Assembly (NCBI GenBank): GCA_036927565.1
Contig: JAYESD010000001.1
Location: forward strand, 115,425,110 to 115,489,109
From: Tuctoria greenei
Taxonomy: Eukaryota; Streptophyta; Magnoliopsida; Poales; Poaceae
Reading direction: 5' to 3'
Length of the DNA: 64,000 nt
Under the pieces are notes generated by a model that worked only from the letters and a program-made list of their open reading frames with translations, was not told the DNA's origin and did not search any database. Numbering within the stretch: position 1 is the stretch's first letter; each line of letters starts with the position of its first letter. Both the position numbers and the translations under genes were made by a program. Shown here piece by piece: positions 53,631 to 64,000 of this stretch.

Positions 53631-55386
53631 ACATATGCATTTTGCAATTCATAGTTTATACACATTGCGTGCCCTCTAAACTATACATTTCAGACCTATA
53701 TTTCTATGAACCTCCCATCAATTGATCTAAACTGTACCGTCGAGCTTGCTCTCAAACTTCAAGTCATAAATTTTGACAGTAATACCAGGACACCACCCCT
53801 GCAAAATCTCAATTTAAGCAATATAATAAATCACTTCAAATAAATTTGGCAACAATTACTAATTACTTGAGCAAAATAAATCTATCTTACAATCTCTTGA
53901 TCAAGAACCTTAAGGCAGAGTGCTTATGAGCGATGAACATTCGGGTGGAAGAAACCAGGTGGAAAGGCTCATCTTCGAGAAGGAGATTGTCAATGGATAG
54001 TAACCACATTCCCAGTCAATCTACAAAGGAAATTCATTAATAAGGGGACGATGGTTATACTGGATTGTGCAGAGAAATTGGACAACAAGTGACGCAAATA
54101 GCGAGCCATTAAATTGCAAACACTAAAACAAACAAGACAGAACATAACCAGTGGCGCAAAAGCAAAAGTACAGAGTGTGTCATTAAGTTCATCAGTCCGT
54201 TGCAGAGCTACATATAATCATACGATCGGTGTGCCATATGTACATACATGAGGCTGGTTCTTGCGCCATGCCAAGCGCTTCTCCTTGAATCGGCCATGCA
54301 CCAAGTCGATAATAAATTTCCTAGCCATGAACTACATATAAAGTGGAATATAAGTAGCGTAGAATAGGAGGGAGTAGCGACAACAAGGATGGTACAGTGA
54401 GGACGACGGCGACGGTGATGATGGCGACGACAATGACGGTGATGATGAAAAGTGGACGGCAGGCGGCGATCGCACTGGAGTTGGATCATGATTTTTACTG
54501 AAACAGTCTTTAGGGCAAGAGAGCGAAAGAGCGCAAGATCGAAAATTTGCCAAAAACTTAGCTAAGTGTTCGAATAGAGCGCCCAAGAGCTTAAATAGCT
54601 AGGTCAAAAGGGAGACAAGCTAGAAAAAGCGCATCTCCGATCGTTGACAAAGGGAGACGAGCGGGAGACAAGCTCGTCTCCCTTTTGCATCCTTTCATTT
54701 CCCCAAGACGAGTGGCGGGTGGTGCAAAGAACTTAATTTGCGGTGGGTGGTGCGAAGTAATTGCGGTCGGTGGTGCAGAGATGTGCGACCGGCCTGCGAC
54801 CTTTTGTTTCCTTGAGGCGAGCGATTTCAAAGCGTCCCATCGTCCCATCAATGCAAGCAAAATGAACCGCTCCATCATTCCGCACATACCTTATATAAGA
54901 TGCGCCATCATCGACTACTCCATAGTTCTCCACAAGCGCGTCTCCCTTTTGCATCCTTTCGTTTCTCCTCTTCTTCGTCTTATGTAATAAGCCACCCACC
55001 ACCATGGCCAAAGTTTTGCCGCTAGCCCGCCGAGGGAGCCACCCTTCAATAAAAAGTGTTGCGACTCCCCGAGGAGCTCAAGAACGACTCGCACCTCGTT
55101 ATGGCGCGAGATGTGTACAACAATATGTCTTGTTCCATGAGTTCCTTAGGTCTGGATACCCTTTCAGAGTTTACTGGAATGGATACCACCAGCCACTACC
55201 TCTACGCCCTCATAGGTGTGGCCGATCGTCTCAACACTCTATTCAAGACGATGGCTAGGAGCTCAGCATCGAGGGCTGCAGGAACCTAGTGACAGTGATG
55301 GCGAGGAACCTCAATCTCGAGGTCGCACTGTTGGAGCAGCCAACCTAGGCTCCTTGTGCACAGGCTCCTAGAGAGCCTGTGCCGAA

Positions 55387-55445
55387 GGAGGAGGAGGAGG
55401 AGGAGGAGGAGGAGGAGGAGGAGGAGGAGGAGGAGGAGGAGGAGA
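55387..55445 (+). repeat. (GGA)n trinucleotide repeat, third segment copy
   Basis: About 19 units here, against about 12 in copy 1. Confidence 0.9.
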
Positions 55446-56598
55446 GGAGTAGGATTTACTTTTTCTTTTGTTGTTTTTTCTTTTCTTGTGTCTTTTTGTA
55501 CTTTCTCTTGTGTTTTGTAATGTATTGTGTTAACGAATGAATGTGTTATCTGTGTTCATCTATGTGAATGAATATTATCTTTTGTGTTCATCTTTGTGAA
55601 TGAATGAATTAATGTTATCTCGTGTGTTCATCGTGTTCGTCGAGAATGACAATTAATAAGGAACGGAGATTTGATTATTTTTTGGATTAAATCGGACTGA
55701 TTCGATCAGTGAAGGTGCTCTGCATTGGAATGACAATCTATTTAGTTATCAAGTGAATGTGCTCATTCATTCAGTAAATGTGTTCATCTATGTGTGATAT
55801 CAAGTGAACGAAGCGAAAGGGAGAAGATCATGAAATACACCCGAGGAGACACGATAATAAAAGGAGACGACCTTTCTGTAAAGTACGTCTCATTTCCTTT
55901 CGTAAATAGGAGACACACTTTGTGCTAAGCCTGTCTCCCTTTTGTTAGAGGAGTGGGCATGTCTCGGATATTAACTTAAATGAGACGAGCCGTAAAGAAG
56001 CTCGTCTCCTTTTACATTCAATCGAGATATGTACAGATCCTTGCAGCGGGCGCGTCTCGTTTACCCATATCAAAGACAGTCTCCTGTGCGCTCGTCGCCC
56101 GATCTTTGTCTCCTATTTGAGTTTCTTACGTAGTGTAGAATATTTTAGACACTGAGGCTACTAAAAAACAAGATGAAGCTAATGCCTAATAACCACATCC
56201 TTTTCATCCACAAAGCCTATAACCTGACAAAAGTGACATTGTACTATTTTGTTTGCAATGCATCGACAAACATTAAGATGTGTGGCAAATATGCATCAAT
56301 GGGAATAAAAATTACACACGTCAACCCTTAGGAGATTTGCATTGGTGAAAACTCATCCATGATATCCATGGTGAGGTTGTATCAACATATAAGTGCTTGA
56401 AAATATGAAGCTAATGATTAATCCAGACCACAACATTAAATATTTCACAAGCTACAAATGCAGGAGTCAATCCAGTCAACTTCGCGCGTTATAATCTAAC
56501 AACAGAATAAAATTCATGCAAGGAGAAATCTATCACATACGATTGGTAGACTGATTAAATCTGTACAGTTCATTTAAATGGAGAACACACATTATGAA

Positions 56599-56854
56599 TG
56601 TTGTGTATATTTTAATTCTAGAATATTATAAAAGTGTATTAGAGAGATTCATAGGAAGAGTCCTAGTTAGATTTAAATTTGGAGTCCTAGTCTAGTTGGA
56701 GTTGAGTTAGAGTAGAATCCATAATGGCTACACTTGTAACTCTCCTAATTTTTTGGCTATATATAGCTGTCAATACCAGAGTCATATCATCAAGAAAATC
56801 AGAACACAAATTTTGAGTTGAAATATATCTAGAATTCCAACAATTGGTATCAGA
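56599..56854 (+). repeat. copia LTR remnant with primer-binding site (third segment copy)
   Basis: A 244-bp LTR (56,599-56,842), then TGGTATCAGAGC. It is truncated at the same internal point as in copy 1, so it was inherited with the segment. Confidence 0.75.
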
Positions 56855-57764
56855 GCTTTTAGTTAGAGATCCTATTCGCTGGTTCTGGGAGGACGTCTTC
56901 TGAGCTGACAACTAGGCGTGATCGATTGAGCTAGTGTGTTGTGGTTTGATCGAGATCCTTTAGGCCTCATTTGGCTGAAGAGGGTACAAAACCCAGGGTG
57001 CCAGTTCTTGGCATGGAGGAAACCCCGCATCACTCTTCCCCGGGGTGCGTGCTCCCCTGGAGGATGGATTGGCCTGGCGGTGTTTGGGAATTCAGGAAGA
57101 TAAGCCCAACAAAAATCTGAAAAATTTAAAATCTAGAAAAATATAAAATTTTAGGGAAGTAAAATGCCTAAAAAATTGGGAAAGATAAAAAATCGAGGAA
57201 TTTTTTTTCAAAAATACTACATTATCATAAAATGTTCAAATAAAATAAATTTCAGGCAAGGGAGAGCATAGGGGAAACTACCGCAGCAAAAAATTCAAGC
57301 AAATCTGATAAATTGCTGGAAAATTCAAAAAAATTAAAAACTTCAACAAAATTTAAGGAAAATCATAAAGTGCTCGATAAATTCAAAGAACATGAAACTC
57401 ACAATAAATTGAGTAATATGCATATTTGTAGCAATAATAAGTACTACAATCTAATAAGAAAAATTCTAGATCCACCATTACGTGCATCATTTTACAAGTA
57501 AATGAACAAAGTTCAAGGTGGACATGAAAGTTGATTGACAACACATTCACAAGTTATATAAGGTAGATATGCAAGATTGATCACAAGACGACTCTGAGCA
57601 AATATAAATTACGTCAGATTGCTCAGTGACCAATTCAATGTTACAGCAGTCTACAAACACAAAAAAGACTGAATCAGAAAACATCCAACGGTAAGGAACG
57701 ACAGCTGCAATGCCCGATCATCTGATTGCTCGATGAACATGATTGAACATGATAAATCAATGTG

Positions 57765-57823
57765 TCAAGATAAGTGACTAGGATGCTGCATCTTCTGGAT
57801 AGCTGGCTGCATCTTCTGGATAG
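57765..57823 (-). CDS. possible last host-gene exon (segment copy 3)
   Basis: Same acceptor and internal repeat as 20,805-20,863; identical to copy 2 by eye. Confidence 0.3.
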
Positions 57824-58349
57824 CTGAAATCACAACCGACGAAAACAACCACAATTAGTAAGCATACTGTTCAATATATATGTAACAAGTGGTGTGTCGA
57901 TGTATACATGCTGTATTAGCTAGCTGACCACAATAACAGTTTATATGCAAGTAGGAGCTAATTGTTTAAGCCAACTTGTTTAAGTCGTATTCATACTGCT
58001 AAATCTATTTATCATGGTCTGAATGCATGCTAGATGAGCATGGGCAGTCATGCCAAACAAGAGAAGACTATCTGCTTCTAGTAATGCTAACTAAAAAAGA
58101 GACTATAATTCACTTCACACAGAAGAATCTACTCAGGGAAAAAAATTGGAAACTGCATCTAAATAGTTCTTATAAGTCACTTGGCCACGTTAGAGAGCAG
58201 CTAACGCATAGGTGCAAGTGCAAAGGTAAAATTGGGAGGATTATTACTGTGATGACTGATCAAACAACAAAATGCAGATTTATATTGCTTGTGACTTACT
58301 TATAGTACCTAGGTGTCCAAAAGTTTAGCCTGGTGTCCGAAAGTATTAC

Positions 58350-58380
58350 CTCCTGGTTTCAGATTTGCAGAGCAAGCAAG
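58350..58380 (-). CDS. possible 31-bp host-gene exon (segment copy 3)
   Basis: It is the counterpart of 21,391-21,421 with unchanged splice sites. Confidence 0.28.
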
Positions 58381-58466
58381 CTGCAACACCATGAGTCTTA
58401 AGTTAAAATTATACATGGGGCTCTTAATGATTCAACTGGTGTGTGCAAGGATACTTATAAGCTTAC

Positions 58467-58529
58467 CAAGTCTTTCATATAACTTATTTCATCAGCGATG
58501 TAAGCTTTAATCCTTGAGTTGCCAAATTC
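58467..58529 (-). pseudogene. host-gene exon with 1-base deletion (segment copy 3)
   Basis: It is the counterpart of the 64-bp exon. One T is lost in the run at about 58,507, so the frame is broken. This copy of the gene cannot be functional even if spliced. Confidence 0.4.
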
Positions 58530-58538
58530 CTGTAGAAA

Positions 58539-58553
58539 CAGTAATATCATATA
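58539..58553 (+). repeat. LINE target-site duplication (5' side, copy 3)
   Basis: CAGTAATATCATATA, as in copies 1 and 2. Confidence 0.85.
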
Positions 58554-59157
58554 GAGTTCCGTGAGTATGAATTTCATGTGTTCTGAAGTACCCCTGAGCC
58601 TTTTCTCGTGCTGCTCACAAACAAGACTCTCTGTGATATGGCATTTGACAAAGTTCAGATAAGAGAAGGGCCCTGTGTCTTCAGATTTCATGCTTGGGAT
58701 GTTGATACCCATGCAGAAAGGTGTGCACTACCGTATCACGTCAAGATCAGTTTGGAAGATATTCCCTTTCATGCTTGGACTGAAGACACTGCAGCAAAGA
58801 TCTTGGGGGATTCGTGTGCTATTCATCATGTAGCCGTTGAATCTAGGCAGAGAGAAGACATGCGCACATTTGGTTGCTGGTCATTCAGTCACGACACGAA
58901 TCGGATTGCTCAAGTGACTTATCTCACATTCATACAGCATACGGGTCAGCAAGGTCCCTATCCACAAACCCAATTCAACAGACCGAGAAACTTGCAGAGA
59001 GGTCACACATACAGAAGCCATATACACATTGATTATGTAGAAGATCTCCTTTTCTATCATCATCCTCCAGAGGATCTGATTGCAGATGGCAAAAGGCCAA
59101 TTCGTGAATTCCGTTGGCATTTTGGGCAAGTTGACGGGGATCTGCTAGAAGAGGAAC
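58554..59157 (+). mobile_element. LINE copy 3, 5' part before the gag-only element
   Basis: It is the same start as in copies 1 and 2, and is interrupted at the same base as copy 2 (after GAGGAAC). The rest lies beyond the window. Confidence 0.85.
58608..59157 (+). pseudogene. LINE ORF1, copy 3, N-terminal part
   Basis: It is open from LLTNKTLCDMAFDKVQIREG to GQVDGDLLEEEL, where the LTR element interrupts it. It differs from copies 1 and 2 by a few residues (for example CWSFSHD for CWAFSHD). It carries the same DUF4283-like half domain; the C-terminal part is outside the window. Confidence 0.55.
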
Positions 59158-59672
59158 TGTTAAACTTAGGGGTTCACTAATCATCTAGGCATGGTCCTAA
59201 TCGGGTCTTAGGCACAATCAGCTTAGGCTAATTAACTTAATCAACAATTAACTTAGTGCTAATCACAAATCAAATTGTCCAGAGGGTAATCCCATGCTAT
59301 TAAGTTGAACAGAGAGATTGGGGATGGATGTACCTTGACTAGCAGTGGTGGTGACGACCATGTTGCGCTTGAGGACGAGGTGGGTGACCGGAACTTGGCG
59401 CAGGGGCGTCGGAGTTCCGGCGGGAGGAGGAGCAGAGGCGACAACAACGGTCTTCGTGGAGTCCGGAGGGCCTTCCCCTCACTTCCCGTATTCTTAGGAT
59501 CGGATCTAGTATTCTCTCAGATGATTTTTTGTGGTTAGGGACTTAATCTTCTTTTTATACGGGCGTGAGAGGGGGCCTCCGACTTGGAGTCGGTTATTGC
59601 CTCCCGATCAAGGCGCTCAGGGAGAGGTTTGGTGTGGGTGGGCCCCACACCCTGAACGTGGTCAAACTAACA
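59158..59672 (-). repeat. 3' LTR of the second gag-only copy
   Basis: 515 bp, TGTTAAACTTAGG ... CTAACA, followed by the polypurine tract TTCTCCCCCTT on +. Confidence 0.92.
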
Positions 59673-62529
59673 TTCTCCCCCTTGACTACGGAACTAAAAA
59701 CTTATTAACTTATTAGCTTACTTACTTATTTACTTAACTTAGTGTATATTCCTTCACGCTTCGACATAAAAGGCACAACACATCAAAACAGTTATTTATG
59801 CACTGCTTGACTCGAGGACCATGATACGTCTCACGTTTAGAAACAACCTTATACTTAGTTTGGCCCCTTAGTATCCAGGATAGTCACGGGCTTCCTCTTA
59901 ATACCCATGCATGCTTCATGTTCTCTGAATATATGGGCGGGAAAACCCTTCGTAAACGGTACCGCAAGCTTTCGCTTGATTCTCATATGCTCGCTATCTG
60001 TTGTGCTCCTGGATTTTATATTTCACAATAATAAACTTAATGTCAATGTGCTTGACAGTTTCACTCGACTCATTGTTGTAAAAAATATTATACTACACAC
60101 TTATTGCAGTATTACTTAAGTGGTTTGTGCTGTCGACCACTCTTAGACCGGATGAAACTTTGTATCGCCTGCTCGTTGGCCTCATCTTAAATAACATGAT
60201 TCGTCACACATTGTGGACGATGTAGTGACTATTCATTTGGAGTAGTTTCACAAAATAACTCCATTTCGTGAAAGGTGGATATATATATATATAACTTAAT
60301 GTGGAAATCTTAGAATCCACACAATTCGCGAAGCTAAAACTTAACTTAGAAGTTCACTTCGTCAAGTGATTTTCGACTTATGATTCTTAATCATGAGGCC
60401 TTATGTGCATTGCACCTTCTTAATTAATTTCTTAAATGCCTTTCAATGGCGAACCACTAACATGGCCTAATGTCTGTCAAGTATCCCGATCATAATCTTA
60501 AGTCAAGGTAAACTCTTATTCGAGCATATATCAATTAATCTTTCGACAGCAGAAACTTATGGAACCGAAAGCATAAGGTCGACCATAATTGGTTCCCTAA
60601 ACTTAACTAATTCTTAAACTCATTATCCTTGACCATCTAAACAGGCGAAGTTTTAACACCCCCTTATCATGATCATGGTGAATTCTAATTCCTATCTTGT
60701 AGGATTCTTCACCTAGATCCTCTTATGAACAAAATCTTTTAATTTCTTATGACTGATTTATCTTAGAAGTAATGTATTATGTACTTTCAACTTAGAATAT
60801 ATGTGAGTGTCCATCTCACACTAATTGAAAAACCCAAACTGAGTAATAGCATGTTTCTTAGTGTTTACTTAAATCCATGAGTGGATATTACTGAAGAATG
60901 TCTAAACATTCACTTAATTATGATGGCTAAACCTTTTGGTCGGATCATACTGATGTTCTTATATAAATTCTGATAACTTAATTATGCACTACTAATATCT
61001 TAATGATTCCAGAGGAATCCTAAACTCAGTGAATCGCTATTAGTCTGATCACCAACAGAAATTTCCCTTCAGAATCACGCTTCTGATGTAGGCTCATTAC
61101 AGTCTACTGTTTTGATTCCTTCAGAAACAATGACTAATACTCAGACAATGATGGCGTATTTAGATCTCGTCTCACCCGTCATGGTTTTTTATACCACTTA
61201 GATGATTAAGATCGTCTTATGATATTTTTTTATGTGGTATGGCCACCATTCTTATTTGTCTTATTGTAATCGGGCTGCTATCACTCTTCATCATTAGTGG
61301 CCACTAATGATGAAGAGTCAATAGCAGGTATTGTGATAACAATATCTTTAACACAACGTAAGTAAGACATCATAAAGAGTGATTCTTGAAGAAGTGTGGC
61401 AACATGTACCATTCTTTTTCAAGATCAATGTCTTTATGTAGTCAAACTCCCCCTGATTTCTTCATCTTTACTTATTTTAATATCTGAATGATCTTATGAC
61501 CCGACATGGATCAAAAACTTAATTAAAGTTAGGATCAACCCAACATTTGATCTTGTTCACTTACGTAATTTACATAATTTGTGCATGACACTTACATTTG
61601 GGGTTATTGTCTCTTCACATCCTTAATGGTAACAGACTTACTAATTCATTCTTATTATTTTCTATTACCAGTGATAGATTAACAACACTTAGTGAATCAT
61701 TAACGAAAAATGTTAATATATTCAGCTACAGCAGGTAGAGAGAGACAATTTGACCTCTCATCATACCATACTCCCCCTAATCATGTCATCCTACTAATGA
61801 TAATATGTCTTATTTAACTGAACTAATGATAATCAATAACTTAATGTTTTGGGTTACTTTTGCCTTAACGGGACTACCTCATCTGAAAACGCTTAAGTGA
61901 GGTTTACGCCCTGTCCACAATATACAATGGTGTCTTAGAGGCTCACTTAATAGAAAGTTCAACTTAACACGTAAATCGATAAACTAATAACTTAACATAC
62001 TTAATTAGCATACACCATTTCGCTTAGTTATATTCGGGGTATTCAATTCTTACTACTTAATACTCAATTCTTACTACTTAATACTAACAATACATGTTCA
62101 ATGCCTTATTTTGAATCTGAAACGTCTTAATGAGGGAGAAATTAATCGATGGAGAAAACTACTTCAATTCTCCCCCTCGAAATATGGCCTTAATGACAAT
62201 GCCATAATTTCGAAATTGTTTTGAGATTGATTCTAATGCGCTTATCTTAATACTTAGTTTGTGAGTGAAAACTTGAATAAAATTTAAATCATCATCTAAG
62301 GATAAATGTTATAACTGAATGTGCTTAACCATAATACTAAGAACTCAATAAAGTATTTAAATAAAAATTACAAATATGAATACTTAAACTAAAATTCCAT
62401 TAACGAGGGTATATGATGAATCCTAAGTACAAAACTATAACTTAGAAGAAAAAAAGTCTAAGATTCCAACTTTAACTTCATGACTATAGCGACTTTAATG
62501 ATCATTCCACTCTTCTTATGATCTTCCAC
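59673..62529 (-). other. non-coding 3' interior of the second gag-only copy
   Basis: Same content as 37,381-40,255: many CTTAA words, extra polypurine-like strings (for example TTCTCCCCCTCG near 62,168) and the conserved palindrome at 61,277-61,325. No gene is seen. Confidence 0.6.
61277..61325. repeat. 36-bp palindrome, second copy
   Basis: The perfect core is 61,283-61,318, unchanged relative to 39,010-39,045. Confidence 0.85.
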
Positions 62530-63230
62530 TCATTTAATTCCTTTATCATTCTCATGATTGACAAACTTAATAGCACGATGAGACTTAATGCGATCTTCTT
62601 CTTGAACGCATAAATCAATTAATTTCTTAAGATCCCACTGCTCAGACTCAAAGTTGTAACTAATATGCTCAAAATCATCTGGAAGTAGAGCAAGAATGAG
62701 GTTGAAAAAAAACTCATCTTTCAAACCCGGATCTAATAGCTTAAGTTTAACAGCAGTGTTCCACATACTAAGAATGTCCTCACGCACACTTCCTCCATTA
62801 TGCTTCTGAGTGACAAGTTTCTTAAAAAATGCATGCATCGTAGCCTTGTTGCAGCCAGTTGCATGCTTTTCTATCATAAGGAGGTATTCATAAGCAGTGT
62901 TGCATTCAAGAATTTCTTCCCGAATACTCTCAGTAATTGAGCCCTTAATCACTTGTAAACATTTCTTATTTGAGATTGACCACTTAGCACGATTTAAATC
63001 GAAGCGAAAGTAGTCCTCTTCATAATCCTCCATACTTTTGGTGAAGGACTCCTTAGTTTCCCCGTCACGAATAACGGGAAGCTCAGGCTCAGTAGGACGC
63101 GCTCTCATCAGTGCCAAATCTATTTCGGAGATTGCTAAACCAGCCTCCAACTTACATCGCCAAGTACTGTAATTGTTTTTTCTAGATAGTTCTCTGGCGA
63201 GATAAATCTTAATATCAAATCTGGAATGGA
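62530..63230 (-). pseudogene. copia-type gag, second copy
   Basis: 206 codons are open from LEAGLAISEIDLALMRARPT through ESIREEILECNTAYEYLLMI and KLKLLDPGLKDEFFFNLIL to the same stop as the first copy. This copy has the T that the first lost. It lacks one T near 63,181, so its N-terminal block is out of frame. The two copies thus carry different single-base lesions. It has no zinc knuckle and no following protease. Confidence 0.8.
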
Positions 63231-63302
63231 AGATCCTTCATAATGAAAACATAATAGAACATAAGTAAATGCATGAACATGATTATGAACAAAAACATCT
63301 TA

Positions 63303-63940
63303 TTTTGTCTTTCACGTTGGTTACTTGACAACTTACAAAAACTAAAAACTTAATGATTTCGTCTTTTACGTTGGTTACTGAACGAAAACTAACTGAACTT
63401 AAATAATCATTAACTATGTGTTTCGTCTTTCACGTTGGTTACTTAATGAAAACACAACACATAAAGTAATTTAATAAAACTTAACTTCTAAACGTGTTTT
63501 GCCTTTCACTTTGGTTTCTTAGCAAAAACACAATACTAAAGACATAATAATTTCGTCTTTCACGTTGGTTACTCAACGAAAAAACTTAATAATTTAATGG
63601 ATTATTGATAGCGTGTTTTGTCTTTCACGTTGGTTACTCAAAAAAACACTATGACTTAAAAGGAATGAAAACTTAAACTCAAAATGTGGTAATTTCGTAT
63701 TTCACGTTGGTTATTCAACGAAATTACCATCACTAATAATAATTTAAAACTTCATGACTTAAAACTTAAGTCAACATAGCATAACAACTTAAGCATGACC
63801 ACTTAAATTAACTTAATTATAATGATTCAAAACAACTTAATCATCACAATTTTAACTTTCACGTTGGTTACTCAATAAAATTAAAATTATCATGACAGTG
63901 GTAAATTCATTTTTCACGTTGATTACTCAATGAAAGCACC
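63303..63940 (-). ncRNA. stem-loop array, second copy
   Basis: Same nine units as at 41,029-41,666. One arm has mutated (near 63,640, CAACAAAACAC to CAAAAAAACAC), which weakens that stem. The other arms are unchanged. Confidence 0.58.
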
Positions 63941-64000
63941 ATAACTTAATTAACAGCGGAAGCTTAATACTTAATTTTTCTAATTATCATGCTTAATAAC

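Larger units (their letters stand above)
53513..56135 (+). mobile_element. non-autonomous CACTA-like element, copy 2 (start of the third segment copy)
   Basis: It is homologous to 16,429-19,178 and ends with the same CTTACGTAGTG. Differences include a shorter microsatellite (53,541-53,583), one instead of two 33-bp units, absence of a ~20-bp stretch near 53,974, and a longer GGA tract. The junction on the left cuts the gag-only element. Confidence 0.55.
59158..64000 (-). mobile_element. gag-only LTR retrotransposon, second copy, cut by the window edge
   Basis: It is homologous base by base to 36,866-41,729, with scattered substitutions and a much shorter (AT)n tract (about 60,280-60,292). 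Both copies sit at the identical LINE position with the same flanks, so this is one insertion duplicated with its surroundings. The 5' LTR lies beyond 64,000. Confidence 0.9.

Noticed and set aside
1..64000. tRNA, rRNA, snoRNA or riboswitch genes
   Set aside because: None was recognised; the only tRNA-like matches are the short primer-binding sites of the LTR elements.

Overview
This window is plant nuclear DNA, almost certainly from a grass. The evidence is a dense stack of nested transposable elements of plant type: a Tat-lineage Ty3/gypsy element with an antisense gene, an En/Spm (CACTA) transposon with a Transposase_21 protein, Ty1/copia elements primed by initiator Met-tRNA, an L1-type LINE, and an 80-bp Stowaway MITE with the grass-typical terminus CTCCCTCCGTCCC and a TA target duplication. 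Every long coding region is broken by stops or frameshifts. No intact host gene, tRNA or rRNA was found. No species can be named from the sequence alone.

Layout. 1-7,299: 3' part of a Tat gypsy element (integrase on +, antisense Transposase_28/coiled-coil gene on -, 3' LTR). 7,337-8,590: first exon and possible promoter of an unidentified minus-strand gene. 8,591-16,272: CACTA transposon (three tandem ~780-bp repeats, broken transposase, hairpin subterminal repeats, right terminus). 16,273-19,178: a second, non-autonomous CACTA-like element. 19,642-19,899: copia LTR remnant with primer-binding site. 20,805-21,571: three small exon-like blocks of an unidentified host gene on the minus strand. 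21,596-35,466: LINE copy 1, split by a complete 10,278-bp copia element (24,615-34,892, target duplication CATAT). 35,467-36,261: second copy of the host/flank segment. 36,262-48,999: LINE copy 2 with a 15-bp target duplication, split by a complete 6,831-bp minus-strand gag-only LTR retrotransposon (36,866-43,696, target duplication GGAAC). 49,015-49,848: more host-like flank with a possible minus-strand promoter. 49,849-53,512: truncated minus-strand gag-only LTR retrotransposon. 53,513-64,000: third copy of the segment, again carrying the gag-only element at the same base of the LINE.

History. A LINE landed in an intron of a minus-strand gene and was inactivated by a T8 frameshift and a 53-bp tandem duplication, both present in copies 1 and 2. 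The whole block was then duplicated. One branch received the 10-kb copia element. The other received the gag-only element and was duplicated again, giving copies 2 and 3. The copies therefore multiplied as DNA blocks, not by repeated retrotransposition, unless part of the redundancy is an assembly artefact.

The most unusual signal lies in the leader of the gag-only element (41,029-41,666; repeated at 63,303-63,940). About nine units share a nearly invariant ~19-nt loop, but each is flanked by a different pair of complementary arms. The arms change together, as expected for a selected RNA or DNA hairpin array placed between the primer-binding site and gag.
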